Source of the DNA: an uncultured Alistipes sp.
GTDB lineage: Bacteria; Bacteroidota; Bacteroidia; Bacteroidales; Rikenellaceae
Length of the DNA stretch: 64,000 bases
Direction of reading: 5' to 3'
Assembly: GCA_900546065.1 (NCBI GenBank)
Contig: URBK01000005.1
Span: forward strand, 1-64,000
This document shows, piece by piece, positions 9,793 to 18,974 of this stretch. The notes under the pieces were generated by a model. It was not told the origin of the DNA and did not search any database. It saw nothing but the letters and a program-made list of their open reading frames with translations. Positions within the stretch are counted from its first letter, which is position 1; each line of letters opens with the position of its first letter. The position numbers were made by a program, and so were the translations under genes.

Positions 9793-10905
9793 ATGTCCGA
9801 TCTGTCGCAGATATACGAAAAGGCTCGCGCGCGGGAGATGCTCTCGCGCGAGGAGGCCTATCGCCTGTGGGAGGAGGCGCCCATAGATGAACTGGCGGCC
9901 GTAGCCGACGAGGTCCGTCGTGCTGCGGTGCCCGATCCCGAGGTCGTGACGTGGCAGATCGACCGCAATGTCAATATCACGAATGTCTGCATCTCGGGCT
10001 GCAAGTTCTGTAACTTCCACTGTCCGCCGCATAGGACCGACGAGGCTTTCATAACCACGATCGATGAGTACTGCGAGAAGATAGATCGTATGCTGGAGCT
10101 GGGGGGCGACCAGCTGCTGTTGCAGGGCGGTCTGCACCCGAAACTCGACATAACGTTTTACGAGGAGCTCTTCTCGACGCTCAAGCATCTCTATCCCAAT
10201 GTGCGTTTGCACGCTCTGGGACCTCCCGAGGTGGCGCACATTGCCCGCATAAGCGGCCTTACGGTGCGTCGTACGCTGGAGCGTCTTGTGGCGGCGGGGC
10301 TTGACTCGCTGCCCGGTGCGGGTGCCGAGATCCTTGTCGAGGATGTGCGGCGGCGCATATCGCCCGCCAAGCCGAGCGCGGCGGAGTGGATCGAGGTGAT
10401 GCACGAGGCCCACATGATGAATCTGCCGACCTCAGCCACGATGATGTACGGCCATGTCGAGACCCCGCGGCAAAGGATCGACCACCTGCTTGCCATACGC
10501 GATCTGCAGGCTCGCTGTCCGAAGGGAAATTACGGATTTCTGGCCTTCATCCCGTGGATATTCCGCTCGTCGGGCACGCGTCTCGAAAGCGAGGGAGTGC
10601 ATACGCGCTTCTCACCATTGGAATATGTGCGTGTCATTGCCGTGAGCCGTCTCATATTGTGCAACATACGCAATGTGCAGGCGTCGTGGCTCACCGTCGG
10701 CAAGGCTACGGCGCAGCTGGCGCTGCACAGCGGCGCAAACGACATGGGCTCCATCATGATCGAGGAGAATGTGGTTTCGAGCGCCGGCGCACATAACGAG
10801 TTCGACGCCGAGGGCATACAGCGCGCCATCCGCGAGGCGGGGTTCGTGCCGCGCCTGCGCAACCAGCTCTACGAGTTGCGCGAATATCCCGTACGGCATC
10901 AGTAG
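9793..10905 (+). CDS. mqnC: Cyclic dehypoxanthinyl futalosine synthase (MqnC)
   Basis: Radical SAM enzyme that cyclises dehypoxanthinyl futalosine in the alternative (futalosine) route to menaquinone. The iron-sulfur motif CxxxCxxC is C66, C70, C73 in CISGCKFC. MqnC-like motifs follow: LLQGGLHP, ALGPPE, LDSLPGAGAEIL, TSATMMYGHVET and FLAFIPWIF. MqnE/CofH relatives lack this combination. Length is 370 residues from the ATG at 9793; a GTG one codon earlier abuts the RNase R stop. No other mqn gene is in the window. Confidence 0.88.
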   Translation: MSDLSQIYEKARAREMLSREEAYRLWEEAPIDELAAVADEVRRAAVPDPEVVTWQIDRNVNITNVCISGCKFCNFHCPPHRTDEAFITTIDEYCEKIDRMLELGGDQLLLQGGLHPKLDITFYEELFSTLKHLYPNVRLHALGPPEVAHIARISGLTVRRTLERLVAAGLDSLPGAGAEILVEDVRRRISPAKPSAAEWIEVMHEAHMMNLPTSATMMYGHVETPRQRIDHLLAIRDLQARCPKGNYGFLAFIPWIFRSSGTRLESEGVHTRFSPLEYVRVIAVSRLILCNIRNVQASWLTVGKATAQLALHSGANDMGSIMIEENVVSSAGAHNEFDAEGIQRAIREAGFVPRLRNQLYELREYPVRHQ

Positions 10906-10918
10906 CGTGCGGCCGATC

Positions 10919-10962
10919 GCCCGGGCGTCAATAATGGGTGGCCGGCCCGGGCGTCAATAATG
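10919..10962 (+). repeat. Two direct copies of an 18-base unit
   Basis: GCCCGGGCGTCAATAATG occurs at 10919-10936 and again, exact, at 10945-10962, a 26-base period. The units lie between the mqnC stop and the trigger factor promoter. GCCCGGGC is itself palindromic, so each copy can form a small cruciform or site. Function unknown. Confidence 0.7.
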
Positions 10963-11025
10963 TGCGGCAATCACGTGCAGGGGCAATAAAAAGTGACGGA
11001 TGTGCATTAATTGATTAAAATTATT

Positions 11026-11033
11026 TACCTTTG
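11026..11033 (+). promoter_or_regulatory. -7 promoter element for trigger factor
   Basis: TACCTTTG fits TAnnTTTG, in an AT-rich stretch that contrasts with the GC-rich surroundings. It leaves a leader of about 60 bases before the ATG at 11102. Confidence 0.65.
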
Positions 11034-11101
11034 CACACCGAACCCGACCGTATGTGGCGGGCGCATCGTATTGCGACAAAAATAAACAACATATACCGAT
11101 T

Positions 11102-12427
11102 ATGAAGATTACAAGAGAACAGCGTGATCAGAATATCTCGTTACTGAAGGTTCTGGTCGACGAGAAGGATTATGGCGAGGCTGTCGACAAGATGCTTCGC
11201 GACTACAAGCGCAAGGCCAACATCCCGGGATTCCGTCCGGGTATGGTCCCCATGGGCGTCATACGCAAGATGTACGGCAAGGGCGCCGTGGCCGAGCAGT
11301 CGTACCGCACCGCCTCGAACGCCGTCTTCGAGTATCTCCAGAAGGAGGGCATCGACTATGTGGGTGATGTGATCCCGTCGGAGGAGCAGGGCGATTTCGA
11401 CTTCGACAACAATACCGAGCATGAGTTCATCTTCGAGATAGGCGAGGCCCCCGAGGTCAATATTGAACTCTCGGAGAAGGACGAGCTTACGTACTACAAG
11501 ATAAAGATCGACGAGAAGATGCACGCGGCCTTCAAGGACAACTACCTGCGTCGTTACGGCCGTCTGGTCGATGTCGACGCCGTGGAGAAGGACGAGGCCC
11601 TGACGGTTGTACTCGACAACGGCGACATGCGCATCGAGGATGCCTACGTGGGCCTTATCTCGATGAGCGACGAGGAGCGCAAGCCGTTTATCGGCAAGAA
11701 GGTGGGTGACAAGATGGAGGTCGATGTGAACGAGCTCTACAAGACCCCTTCGCAGCGCGCCGCCGTGCTTCAGGTCAAGGAGAACGAGCTTGAGGGTGTG
11801 AATCCCAAGTTCGAGCTCGAGATCAAGCAGATCCGCCGCTTTGCAAACCCCGAACTCAACGAGGAGTTCTTCAAGATGGCCTTCCCTTCGGGTGAGGTCA
11901 AGAACGAGGCTGAGTTCGACACCTTCATCGACGGCCAGATCGAGACGGAGCTCAAGCGTGAGTCGGACTACATGTTCACCATCCGCGTGCGCAACTTCAT
12001 CATGGAGAAGGCCGGTGTGAAGATGCCGGAGGAGTTCCTCAAGCGTTGGCTCTATGTGATCAACGAGGGCAAGTTCACGAAGGAGGAGATCGAGAAGGAT
12101 TTCGCGGGCTTCGTCAAGATGTTCACGTGGAACTACCTGCAGAAGCACTTCATCAAGGAGGGCAATCTGAACGTAACGGCCGAGGAGGCCGAGGTCGAAG
12201 CCAAGGAGTTTGCACGTGCGCAGTTCATGCAGTACGGCATGCCGTCGGCTCCCGACGAGATGGTCGACAACTTCGCAAAGCAGATTCTGGCAAACAAGGA
12301 GCAGTCGCAGAAGATCTACGAGAAGCTCTACGAACTCAAGGTCGTCGACTACGTGAAGTCGAAGATCAAGGTCACGACCAAGACGGTGACGTCGGAGGAG
12401 TTTGCCAAACTGGCGCAAGAGGAGTAA
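11102..12427 (+). CDS. tig: Trigger factor chaperone
   Basis: Ribosome-associated chaperone that receives nascent chains at the exit tunnel. The 441 residues start with a ribosome-binding domain carrying GFRPGMVP (43-50), the Bacteroidetes version of the GFRxGxxP signature. A degenerate FKBP-like middle follows (about 150-230), then the long helical C-terminal arms. The ATG at 11102 was chosen because the preceding in-frame residues up to 11054 lack family similarity and would overlap the leader. clpP and clpX follow, a common tig-clpPX grouping, but a terminator separates tig from clpP. Confidence 0.93.
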   Translation: MKITREQRDQNISLLKVLVDEKDYGEAVDKMLRDYKRKANIPGFRPGMVPMGVIRKMYGKGAVAEQSYRTASNAVFEYLQKEGIDYVGDVIPSEEQGDFDFDNNTEHEFIFEIGEAPEVNIELSEKDELTYYKIKIDEKMHAAFKDNYLRRYGRLVDVDAVEKDEALTVVLDNGDMRIEDAYVGLISMSDEERKPFIGKKVGDKMEVDVNELYKTPSQRAAVLQVKENELEGVNPKFELEIKQIRRFANPELNEEFFKMAFPSGEVKNEAEFDTFIDGQIETELKRESDYMFTIRVRNFIMEKAGVKMPEEFLKRWLYVINEGKFTKEEIEKDFAGFVKMFTWNYLQKHFIKEGNLNVTAEEAEVEAKEFARAQFMQYGMPSAPDEMVDNFAKQILANKEQSQKIYEKLYELKVVDYVKSKIKVTTKTVTSEEFAKLAQEE

Positions 12428-12450
12428 TATTTGACAAAATATTCTGGATA

Positions 12451-12487
12451 TGGACTCTGGGCGTAATGTTTGCAGAGTCCATTTTTT
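12451..12487 (+). terminator. Rho-independent terminator after trigger factor
   Basis: Perfect 9-bp stem TGGACTCTG (12451-12459) with CAGAGTCCA (12473-12481), followed directly by six T. Confidence 0.85.
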
Positions 12488-12552
12488 GATTGTGGAGGCC
12501 GATGCGGCGCCGCATTACGGCGCGGCGGTTTCCGGACGAAAAATATTCTGAT

Positions 12553-13227
12553 ATGAGCGAATTTGAGAAATATGCACGCGGACACCGCGGCATCAGCAGC
12601 CTTGCGCTGCACGACTTCCAGTCGGTGCAGTCGGCCTACGTCTCGCCGACGATAATCGAGGAGCGACAGTTGAACGTGGCCACGATGGATGTCTTCTCGC
12701 GATTGATGATGGATCGCATCATCTTCCTCGGGGCCCCCATCTACGACGATGCGGCCAACATCATACAGGCACAGCTGCTGTTTCTCGAGTCGGTCGACCC
12801 GACGAAGGATGTGCAGATATACATCAATTCGCCGGGCGGTTCGGTGACGGCAGGTCTCGGTATCTACGATACGATGCAGCTTGTCTCGTGTGACGTGGCG
12901 ACCATCTGTACGGGGCTGGCCGCGTCGATGGGGGCCGTGCTGCTTACGGCGGGCGCCGCAGGCAAGCGTTCGGCGCTGCCGCACTCGCGCGTGATGATAC
13001 ATCAGCCGCTGGGCGGTGTGCAGGGTCAGGCCTCGGATATAGAGATCACGGCGCGCGAAATAGCCAAGACCAAACGCGAGCTGTACGAGATTCTGGCGCA
13101 CCATTCGGGTGCCGACATTGCACGTATAGAGCATGACGCCGACCGTGACTATTGGATGACGGCGGCCGAGGCCAAGGAGTACGGACTCATAGACGAAGTG
13201 CTCACCAAACGCAACAATAAGGAGTAA
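12553..13227 (+). CDS. clpP: ATP-dependent Clp protease proteolytic subunit
   Basis: Serine peptidase that forms the two-ring proteolytic chamber fed by ClpX. From the ATG at 12553 it has 224 residues, matching Bacteroidetes ClpP with its short N-terminal extension. The catalytic serine is S125 in GLAASMG and the histidine is H150 in MIHQPLGG; the substrate-binding loop INSPGGS is at 91-97. Upstream in-frame codons back to 12490 would add an Arg-rich stretch not expected in ClpP. clpX begins 2 bases after the stop. Confidence 0.95.
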   Translation: MSEFEKYARGHRGISSLALHDFQSVQSAYVSPTIIEERQLNVATMDVFSRLMMDRIIFLGAPIYDDAANIIQAQLLFLESVDPTKDVQIYINSPGGSVTAGLGIYDTMQLVSCDVATICTGLAASMGAVLLTAGAAGKRSALPHSRVMIHQPLGGVQGQASDIEITAREIAKTKRELYEILAHHSGADIARIEHDADRDYWMTAAEAKEYGLIDEVLTKRNNKE

Positions 13228-13229
13228 CT

Positions 13230-14543
13230 ATGCCTAATACACGAGGATACAAGGATAAGACGACGAATCGCGGCGGCGAGGATTGCTGCTCGTTCTGCGG
13301 CGCCAAGCGCAGTGATGTGCCCATACTGTTTCAGGGTATGGACGGCGCCAATATATGCAGCAATTGCGTCGAGCGTGCGCACGAGATGCTCGTCGAGAGC
13401 AAGGCCGTGGCGTCGGAACGCCGCGGCAAGGGGCCCCAACTGAAGATGGAGGAGCTGCTCAAGCCGCAGCAGATAAAGGAGTTTCTGGATCAGTACGTCA
13501 TCGGTCAGGACGATGCCAAGCGATATATGTCGGTTGCCGTCTACAACCACTACAAGCGTCTGCTGAGCCGTGAGGCCAACGGGGGCAAGGATGTCAAGGA
13601 TGGCACCGCGAAGGACGATGTGGAGATCGACAAGTCGAACATAGTGCTCGTGGGTCCCACGGGTACGGGTAAGACGCTTATGGCACGGACGATAGCCCGC
13701 CTGCTGAAGGTGCCATTCACGATCGTCGACGCCACGGTTCTCACCGAGGCGGGATATGTGGGCGAGGATGTGGAGAGCATTCTGTCGCGTCTGTTGCAGG
13801 TTGCCGACTATGATGTCGCGGCGGCCGAGAAGGGTATAGTCTTCATCGACGAGATAGACAAGATTGCGCGCAAGAGCGACAACCCGAGCATCACGCGCGA
13901 CGTCTCGGGCGAGGGCGTGCAGCAGGCCCTGCTGAAGATTCTGGAGGGTACGATAGTGAATGTGCCGCCGCAGGGCGGGCGCAAGCATCCCGACCAGAAG
14001 TTCATTCAGGTCAATACGAAGGATATACTCTTCATCTGTGGCGGTGCGTTCGACGGCATCGAGAAGAAGATCGCACAGCGTCTAAATACGCGTGCCATCG
14101 GCTACGGCGTGCAGAACGGCTCGACGGTCGACCGCAACAATCTGATGAAGTACATCATGCCGCAAGACCTCAAGTCGTACGGTCTGATTCCGGAGCTGGT
14201 GGGACGTTTGCCCGTGCTGACATACATGCAGCCGCTGTCGAAACAGGCGCTGCGTTCGATTCTGACCGAGCCGCGCAATGCCATCGTAAAGCAGTACGTG
14301 CGTCTTTTCGCCATGGACGGAGTGGAGCTGCATTTCGACGAGGATGTGCTGGATTACATCGTCGACAAGGCCGATGAATACAAACTCGGGGCGCGCGGCC
14401 TGCGTTCGATATGCGAGGCCATCATGATCGACGCCATGTACGATGTGCCGTCGTCGGGGCAGAAGCGTTTCGACGTGACGCTCCCATACGCGAAAAAGAA
14501 GATCGAAGGGTCGAATTTTTTGGAGCTTAAGCGGGTAGGATAA
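13230..14543 (+). CDS. clpX: ATP-dependent Clp protease ATP-binding subunit ClpX
   Basis: AAA+ unfoldase partner of ClpP. The 437 residues begin with a four-cysteine zinc-binding domain (CSFC at 20-23 and CSNC at 43-46) that binds adaptors. Walker A is GPTGTGKT with K148, and Walker B is IVFIDEID. The GYVGEDVES pore loop, equivalent to GYVG, is present. It lies 2 bases downstream of clpP, so the two are cotranscribed and probably coupled. Confidence 0.96.
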   Translation: MPNTRGYKDKTTNRGGEDCCSFCGAKRSDVPILFQGMDGANICSNCVERAHEMLVESKAVASERRGKGPQLKMEELLKPQQIKEFLDQYVIGQDDAKRYMSVAVYNHYKRLLSREANGGKDVKDGTAKDDVEIDKSNIVLVGPTGTGKTLMARTIARLLKVPFTIVDATVLTEAGYVGEDVESILSRLLQVADYDVAAAEKGIVFIDEIDKIARKSDNPSITRDVSGEGVQQALLKILEGTIVNVPPQGGRKHPDQKFIQVNTKDILFICGGAFDGIEKKIAQRLNTRAIGYGVQNGSTVDRNNLMKYIMPQDLKSYGLIPELVGRLPVLTYMQPLSKQALRSILTEPRNAIVKQYVRLFAMDGVELHFDEDVLDYIVDKADEYKLGARGLRSICEAIMIDAMYDVPSSGQKRFDVTLPYAKKKIEGSNFLELKRVG

Positions 14544-14555
14544 GATTTTTTCGAT

Positions 14556-14563
14556 TATATTTG
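14556..14563 (+). promoter_or_regulatory. -7 promoter element and long leader for transketolase
   Basis: TATATTTG matches TAnnTTTG just after clpX. Transcription from here would give a leader of about 185 bases before tkt. The leader contains a small hairpin (CGGGAG with CTTCCCG near 14603-14623) and a run of G at about 14638-14646. I see no ORF or known riboswitch in it. Confidence 0.55.
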
Positions 14564-14754
14564 TAAAAGGCAACGCGGTAAGCCTTAAACCGCGCGGCAG
14601 CGTGCGGGAGGAGTGATCTTCCCGTATGCATATAGGCGGGGGGGGTAAGGCGCGCCGTGCATGACGTATGCGGCGTGTCGTTTGGGAGAGGTTGTCGTAC
14701 AGGCAGGCGCCGCCCCACAAAATAAAGATGCATATTTTATAATACGGAACACAT

Positions 14755-16785
14755 ATGTTTGCTAACTCTAAACTGAACAGGGCGGCCGACAATATCCGCA
14801 TATTGGCGGCCTCTACGGTCGAAAAAGCCAAATCGGGACACCCGGGCGGAGCCATGGGCGGTGCTGATTTCATCAATTTGCTATATGCCGAGTTTCTGCG
14901 TTACGATCCCGAGGATCCGTCGTATCCATTTCGCGACAGGTTTTTCCTCGATCCGGGCCACATGTCGGCCATGCTTTATTCGGTGCTGATGTTGGCTGGC
15001 TTCTACACGGCCGATGACCTGAAGATGTTCCGTCAGTGGGGCAGCATCACGCCCGGACATCCCGAAGTGGATGTCATGCACGGTGTGGAGAACACCTCGG
15101 GCCCGCTGGGTCAGGGCCATGCCATGGCGCTGGGCGCAGCCATCGCCGAGCGGTTCATGGCGGCACGTTTCGGCGAGTGGATGGAGCACAAGACCTATGC
15201 CTTCATCTCGGACGGCGCCGTGCAGGAGGAGATCTCGCAGGGCGTGGGCCGTATAGCGGGACATCTGGGATTGAGTAACCTGATCATGTACTACGACTCG
15301 AACAACGTGCAGCTCTCGACCAAGGTCGACGAGGTGGACAATGAGGATGTTGCGGCCAAGTACCGCGCATGGAACTGGCACGTGATCACGGTCGATGGCA
15401 ACGATGTGGAGCAGCTGCGTGCGGCTCTTGTCGAGGCCAATGCCCAGACCGAGAAGCCGACGATTATCATCGGCCACTCGGTTATGGCCAAAGGTGCCGT
15501 AGGTGCCGACGGCCGCAGTTTCGAGGGGTGTGTATCGACGCACGGACAGCCTCTGTCGGGGGCTGGAGCCGATCTGGCAGCTACCATACGCCATCTGGGC
15601 GGTGATGAGGAGGACCCCTTCAAGGTCTTCGCCGAGAGCCGCGAGATATACGAGACGCGTCGCTGCGAGTTGAAGATGTGGGCGGCGCAGCGCCGCAAGA
15701 CCGAGGCGGCATGGCGTGCCGAGAACCGCGATCTGGCGCGTAAGCTGACACGGTTCCTTTCTGGCGAGATACCCGAAATAGACTACAACAAGATAGAGAT
15801 GAAGCCGGATATCGCGACCCGCGCCGCTTCGTCGACGATGCTCGGAGTGTATGCCGATAAGGTGGACAACATGATCGTGGCGTCGGCCGACCTGAGCAAC
15901 TCGGACAAGACGGACGGCTTCCTGAAGAAGACCAAGGCCTTCACCAAGGGTGACTTTACGGGTCAGTTCTTCCAAGCGGGCGTGTCGGAGCTGACGATGG
16001 CGTGCGTGATGAACGGCATGGCGCTGCATGGCGGCGTTATCCCCGCATGCGGAACATTCTTCGTCTTCTCGGACTACATGAAGCCGGCGGTGCGTCTGGC
16101 GGCTCTCATGCGTCTGCACGTGATATATATCTGGACGCACGACTCGTTCCGTGTGGGTGAGGACGGCCCCACGCACCAGCCCATAGAGCATGAGGCGCAG
16201 ATACGCCTTATGGAGCATTTGCGCAACCATCGCGGCGAGCGTTCGATGGTCGTGCTGCGTCCGGCCGACGGTGAGGAGACCGTTGTGGCATGGCAGTATG
16301 CCCTCTCGGAGCAGCGTCCCGTGGCGTTGATCCTCTCGCGCCAGAACATAAAGAACCTTCCGGCGCTGCGCCTGAGCCGCCGCGACGAGGCCAAGCAGGC
16401 AGTAAAGGGTGCTTATACGGTTATGGATGCAGCCAAGGCGCAGGTTGTGCTTCTGGCATCGGGTTCGGAGGTAGCTACGCTCGTCGAGGGCGCCGAACTG
16501 CTGATGAAGGATGGCATCCCTGTGCGCGTTGTGAGCGTTCCGAGCGAGGGACTGTTCCGCGACCAGCCCAAATCGTATCAGGAGAGCGTCCTGCCGCGTG
16601 ATGTCGTACGTTACGGCATGACGTCGGGCCTGTCGGTCAACCTGCTCGGTCTTGTGGGAGAGAACGGCCGTATCCACGGCTGCGACCACTTCGGATACTC
16701 GGCTCCGTACAAGGTGCTCGACGAGAAGTTCGGGTACAACGGCGCTACGGTATATGAGGAGGTGAAGGCTCTGATCAAGGGCTGA
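14755..16785 (+). CDS. tkt: Transketolase
   Basis: Thiamine-diphosphate enzyme moving two-carbon units between sugar phosphates in the pentose phosphate pathway. 676 residues, full length. The N-terminal domain has KSGHPGG, the GPLGQGHAMALG loop, and SDGAVQEE with a downstream NNVQLS, the diphosphate-binding motif. The pyrimidine domain has the catalytic glutamate in GVSELTMA and a late HDSFRVGEDGPTHQP. Its own promoter and long leader separate it from clpX; a small hairpin without T-run follows (16792-16812). Confidence 0.95.
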   Translation: MFANSKLNRAADNIRILAASTVEKAKSGHPGGAMGGADFINLLYAEFLRYDPEDPSYPFRDRFFLDPGHMSAMLYSVLMLAGFYTADDLKMFRQWGSITPGHPEVDVMHGVENTSGPLGQGHAMALGAAIAERFMAARFGEWMEHKTYAFISDGAVQEEISQGVGRIAGHLGLSNLIMYYDSNNVQLSTKVDEVDNEDVAAKYRAWNWHVITVDGNDVEQLRAALVEANAQTEKPTIIIGHSVMAKGAVGADGRSFEGCVSTHGQPLSGAGADLAATIRHLGGDEEDPFKVFAESREIYETRRCELKMWAAQRRKTEAAWRAENRDLARKLTRFLSGEIPEIDYNKIEMKPDIATRAASSTMLGVYADKVDNMIVASADLSNSDKTDGFLKKTKAFTKGDFTGQFFQAGVSELTMACVMNGMALHGGVIPACGTFFVFSDYMKPAVRLAALMRLHVIYIWTHDSFRVGEDGPTHQPIEHEAQIRLMEHLRNHRGERSMVVLRPADGEETVVAWQYALSEQRPVALILSRQNIKNLPALRLSRRDEAKQAVKGAYTVMDAAKAQVVLLASGSEVATLVEGAELLMKDGIPVRVVSVPSEGLFRDQPKSYQESVLPRDVVRYGMTSGLSVNLLGLVGENGRIHGCDHFGYSAPYKVLDEKFGYNGATVYEEVKALIKG

Positions 16786-16851
16786 ATGTCCGGCGGAGGC
16801 AGTCGCTCCGCCCAAGACGAAATCCGTATGTAATAAAACGATAAACCACAG

Positions 16852-17394
16852 ATGGATAAACATATAAAACTGCACGACAAGACCTTTCGTGTAATGATTC
16901 CCGCCGAGGATATCGACGCGGCGGTTGAACGTGTGGCCGAGAGGCTGAATCATGACTATGCGGGTCGTACGCCCGTCTTCCTCGGGGTGTTGAGCGGCGC
17001 CTTCCTCTTCCTGAGCGATCTGGTGCGCAAGACCGATTTCAACAGCCAGCTGGCCTTCGTCAAGATCTCGTCGTATGAGGGGACGCAGTCTACGGGTAAG
17101 GTGCAGCAGCAGATGGGTGTCGACTTCGATATCGAGGGCCGCGATATCATCATCGTCGAGGATATCGTCGAGACGGGCCACAGCATGAACTACCTGCTGG
17201 CACACCTGCGTGCGAAGAAGCCTGCCAGCATAGCCATCTGTACGCTCTTCTTCAAGCCCGACAAGTTCCTGTACGAGTACCCGATCGACTATGCGGCCTT
17301 TTCGATAGGCAACGAGTTCATCGTGGGCTACGGACTGGACTACGACCAGCTGGGGCGTAACCTGAAGGATATATATGTCATCGACAACGAGTAG
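16852..17394 (+). CDS. hpt: Hypoxanthine phosphoribosyltransferase
   Basis: Purine salvage enzyme converting hypoxanthine or guanine plus PRPP to IMP or GMP. 180 residues; the PRPP-binding loop reads IIIVEDIVETGHSM (about 100-114), and an SGAFLF loop sits near residue 48. The end of the gene overlaps the start of queE by 20 bases in another frame, so the two are likely expressed together. Confidence 0.92.
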   Translation: MDKHIKLHDKTFRVMIPAEDIDAAVERVAERLNHDYAGRTPVFLGVLSGAFLFLSDLVRKTDFNSQLAFVKISSYEGTQSTGKVQQQMGVDFDIEGRDIIIVEDIVETGHSMNYLLAHLRAKKPASIAICTLFFKPDKFLYEYPIDYAAFSIGNEFIVGYGLDYDQLGRNLKDIYVIDNE

Positions 17395-18013
17395 CAGCGA
17401 TATTCTGGATGGCGGCCGCCGGCTGCCTCTGGTGGAGGATTTCTATACGATACAGGGCGAGGGCTACCATACGGGCAAGCCGGCATATTTCATCCGCTTG
17501 GGCGGGTGCGACGTCGGGTGCAAGTGGTGCGATGCCAAGTACACGTGGAATCCGCGCATATATCCTCCCGTAGATGTGGAGACGGTCGTGGCGCGGGCCA
17601 AGGCGTGCGCCGCGCAGTCGATCGTAATCACGGGCGGCGAGCCGCTGCTCTATCCGCTGGGGCCGCTTACGGCGCGGTTGCGCGAAGAGGGGCTGGAGAT
17701 ATTTCTCGAGACATCGGGTACGCACCCCTTCAGCGGCGAGTTCGACTGGGTGTGTCTCTCGCCGAAGCGTCAGCATCCGCCTCTGGACGAGGCGTTCGGA
17801 CGGGCGCATGAGCTGAAGGTGATAATCGAGTCGGAGCAGGACTTCGCGTGGGCCGAGGAGAATGCGCGTCGCGTAGGGCGTTACTGCCGTCTCTACCTGC
17901 AGCCCGAGTGGAGCCGTTACGAGGCCGTTCTGCCTGCGATTGTGGAGTATGCCAAGGCGCATCCGCGTTGGAGCATATCGGTGCAGACGCATAAATTCAT
18001 GCATATACCCTGA
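17375..18013 (+). CDS. queE: 7-carboxy-7-deazaguanine synthase
   Basis: Radical SAM enzyme that contracts carboxytetrahydropterin to 7-carboxy-7-deazaguanine, a precursor of queuosine in tRNA. 212 residues, with the cluster motif C45-x3-C49-x2-C52 (CDVGCKWC), FYTIQGEG at 23-30, the SAM-binding ITGGEPLL and the substrate-region LSPKRQ. No other que gene is in the window. The ATG at 17375 lies inside the end of hpt; a later start would lose the conserved QGEG region only if placed after residue 20, so a few residues of uncertainty remain. Confidence 0.9.
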   Translation: MSSTTSSSDILDGGRRLPLVEDFYTIQGEGYHTGKPAYFIRLGGCDVGCKWCDAKYTWNPRIYPPVDVETVVARAKACAAQSIVITGGEPLLYPLGPLTARLREEGLEIFLETSGTHPFSGEFDWVCLSPKRQHPPLDEAFGRAHELKVIIESEQDFAWAEENARRVGRYCRLYLQPEWSRYEAVLPAIVEYAKAHPRWSISVQTHKFMHIP

Positions 18014-18048
18014 CGGGCGTATGTCCGGCGGGGAGAAGGGATCAAGTG

Positions 18049-18324
18049 ATGGACAGGAAGGTGAGTCGCAAGATATGGTTGGGCATCACGGCCGTGATAT
18101 TCGTATATACGGCTGTGCTGACGGTGCGCAACCTCATCACGGTGATCAAGGTCGAGCACCGCATCGGACGTCTGGAGGATCAGCAGGAGATGTTCCGTCA
18201 GCGTATAGAGCAGGACAGCACGATGCTTGAAAGGCTGAAATATGACGAATATCTTGAGCAGTATGCCCGCGAGAAATTCCACATGCAGCGTAGCGACGAA
18301 CACGTCTATATAATGGAGGATTAG
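18049..18324 (+). CDS. FtsB/DivIC-like septum formation protein
   Basis: Small bitopic membrane protein of the septum formation initiator family, a partner in the division complex. About 91 residues: a short basic cytoplasmic start, one membrane helix (about 9-29), then a heptad-rich coiled coil (about 30-75) ending in the conserved YAREKFHM stretch with nearby YLEQ. The ATG at 18049 follows a GTG one codon earlier. It is the last plus-strand gene before the terminator shared with argR. Confidence 0.8.
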   Translation: MDRKVSRKIWLGITAVIFVYTAVLTVRNLITVIKVEHRIGRLEDQQEMFRQRIEQDSTMLERLKYDEYLEQYAREKFHMQRSDEHVYIMED

Positions 18325-18388
18325 TCCTGCCGTCGTAGAGGGGGAGTCGGTGCAGGCTGCGCGTGAGGGATAAGGAGTATGGAATAAC

Positions 18389-18422
18389 AACGGGGGACGA
18401 GCCGTCGCGGTCGTCCCCCGTT
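18389..18422. terminator. Bidirectional terminator between the FtsB-like gene and argR
   Basis: A perfect 12-bp stem (18389-18400 with 18411-18422, GC-rich) closes a 10-base loop. TTTATC follows on the plus strand, and TTGTTATT runs into it on the minus strand. It lies between convergent genes. Confidence 0.8.
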
Positions 18423-18441
18423 TATCGTTGATGCGTCGGTG

Positions 18442-18909
18442 TTACAGTACGTTGCTCAGCATGGGGAATATGCGCAGCAGCGCCTCGATAACGTGGTTGC
18501 GGTTGGCGTTTTCGCGCAGTATGAGCAGCACGGTGTTGTCTCCGGCGATCGTGCCCAGAATCTCGGGACAGTCGAGGTTGTCGATGGGGACCGAGATGGC
18601 GCTCGCATATCCCGATTTGGTCTTCAGCACACCGAGGTTGCCCGAGAAGGTGAGACCCGTGATGTTGTCGGAGATGTTCGACGATATGTTAATCTCGTGG
18701 TTGGCCGTATTCGGCAGTACGTAGATGTATCCCTTGCTTTTGTGGGGGACCTTGGCGACGTTCATGAACTTCAGGTCACGCGAGAGTGTGCTCTGCGTTA
18801 TCTCCACGCCGCACTCGCGCAGGCGCGTGATGAGTTCGTCCTGCGAGCCGATCAGCTCGCTGCGGATGATCTTGCGGATGGTAGCGAAACGTTGTGTTTT
18901 CTGATTCAT
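18442..18909 (-). CDS. argR: Arginine repressor
   Basis: Arginine-sensing hexameric repressor. About 155 residues from the ATG at 18909; an in-frame ATG nine codons upstream would cut into the promoter. The N-terminal winged helix carries the recognition stretch TQSTLSRDLK. The C-terminal core has GTIAGDNTVLLI, the arginine-binding motif with its Asp. The gene is divergent from carA and only a short intergenic region separates them, so both are likely controlled from it. Confidence 0.93.
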   Translation of the reverse strand: MNQKTQRFATIRKIIRSELIGSQDELITRLRECGVEITQSTLSRDLKFMNVAKVPHKSKGYIYVLPNTANHEINISSNISDNITGLTFSGNLGVLKTKSGYASAISVPIDNLDCPEILGTIAGDNTVLLILRENANRNHVIEALLRIFPMLSNVL

Positions 18910-18929
18910 AGCCCAATTATCAACATATT

Positions 18930-18948
18930 TATGCAAAAGTAACGCATA
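18930..18948. promoter_or_regulatory. ARG-box-like inverted repeat over the argR -7 element
   Basis: TATGC (18930-18934) and GCATA (18944-18948) form an inverted repeat with a 9-base spacer. The spacer region includes CAAAAGTA (18934-18941), which on the minus strand is TACTTTTG, a TAnnTTTG -7 element for argR. The overlap suggests autoregulation. The halves resemble those of the palindrome upstream of the arginine operon at 23624-23650. Confidence 0.45.
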
Positions 18949-18974
18949 TTTTTCATATTTCCAAAATAAATTGT

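Noticed and set aside
7606..10413. A 935-codon minus-strand open frame opposite RNase R and mqnC.
   Set aside because: It spans two clearly recognisable plus-strand genes and shows no protein-family motif; an antisense shadow.
16792..16812. GC hairpin (GGCGGAG/CTCCGCC) after transketolase as a terminator.
   Set aside because: No T-run follows and hpt starts only 40 bases later; it may be incidental.
14881..17205. A 774-codon minus-strand open frame opposite transketolase and hpt.
   Set aside because: Same reason: composition-driven shadow of real genes, His/Arg/Leu-rich with no domain.
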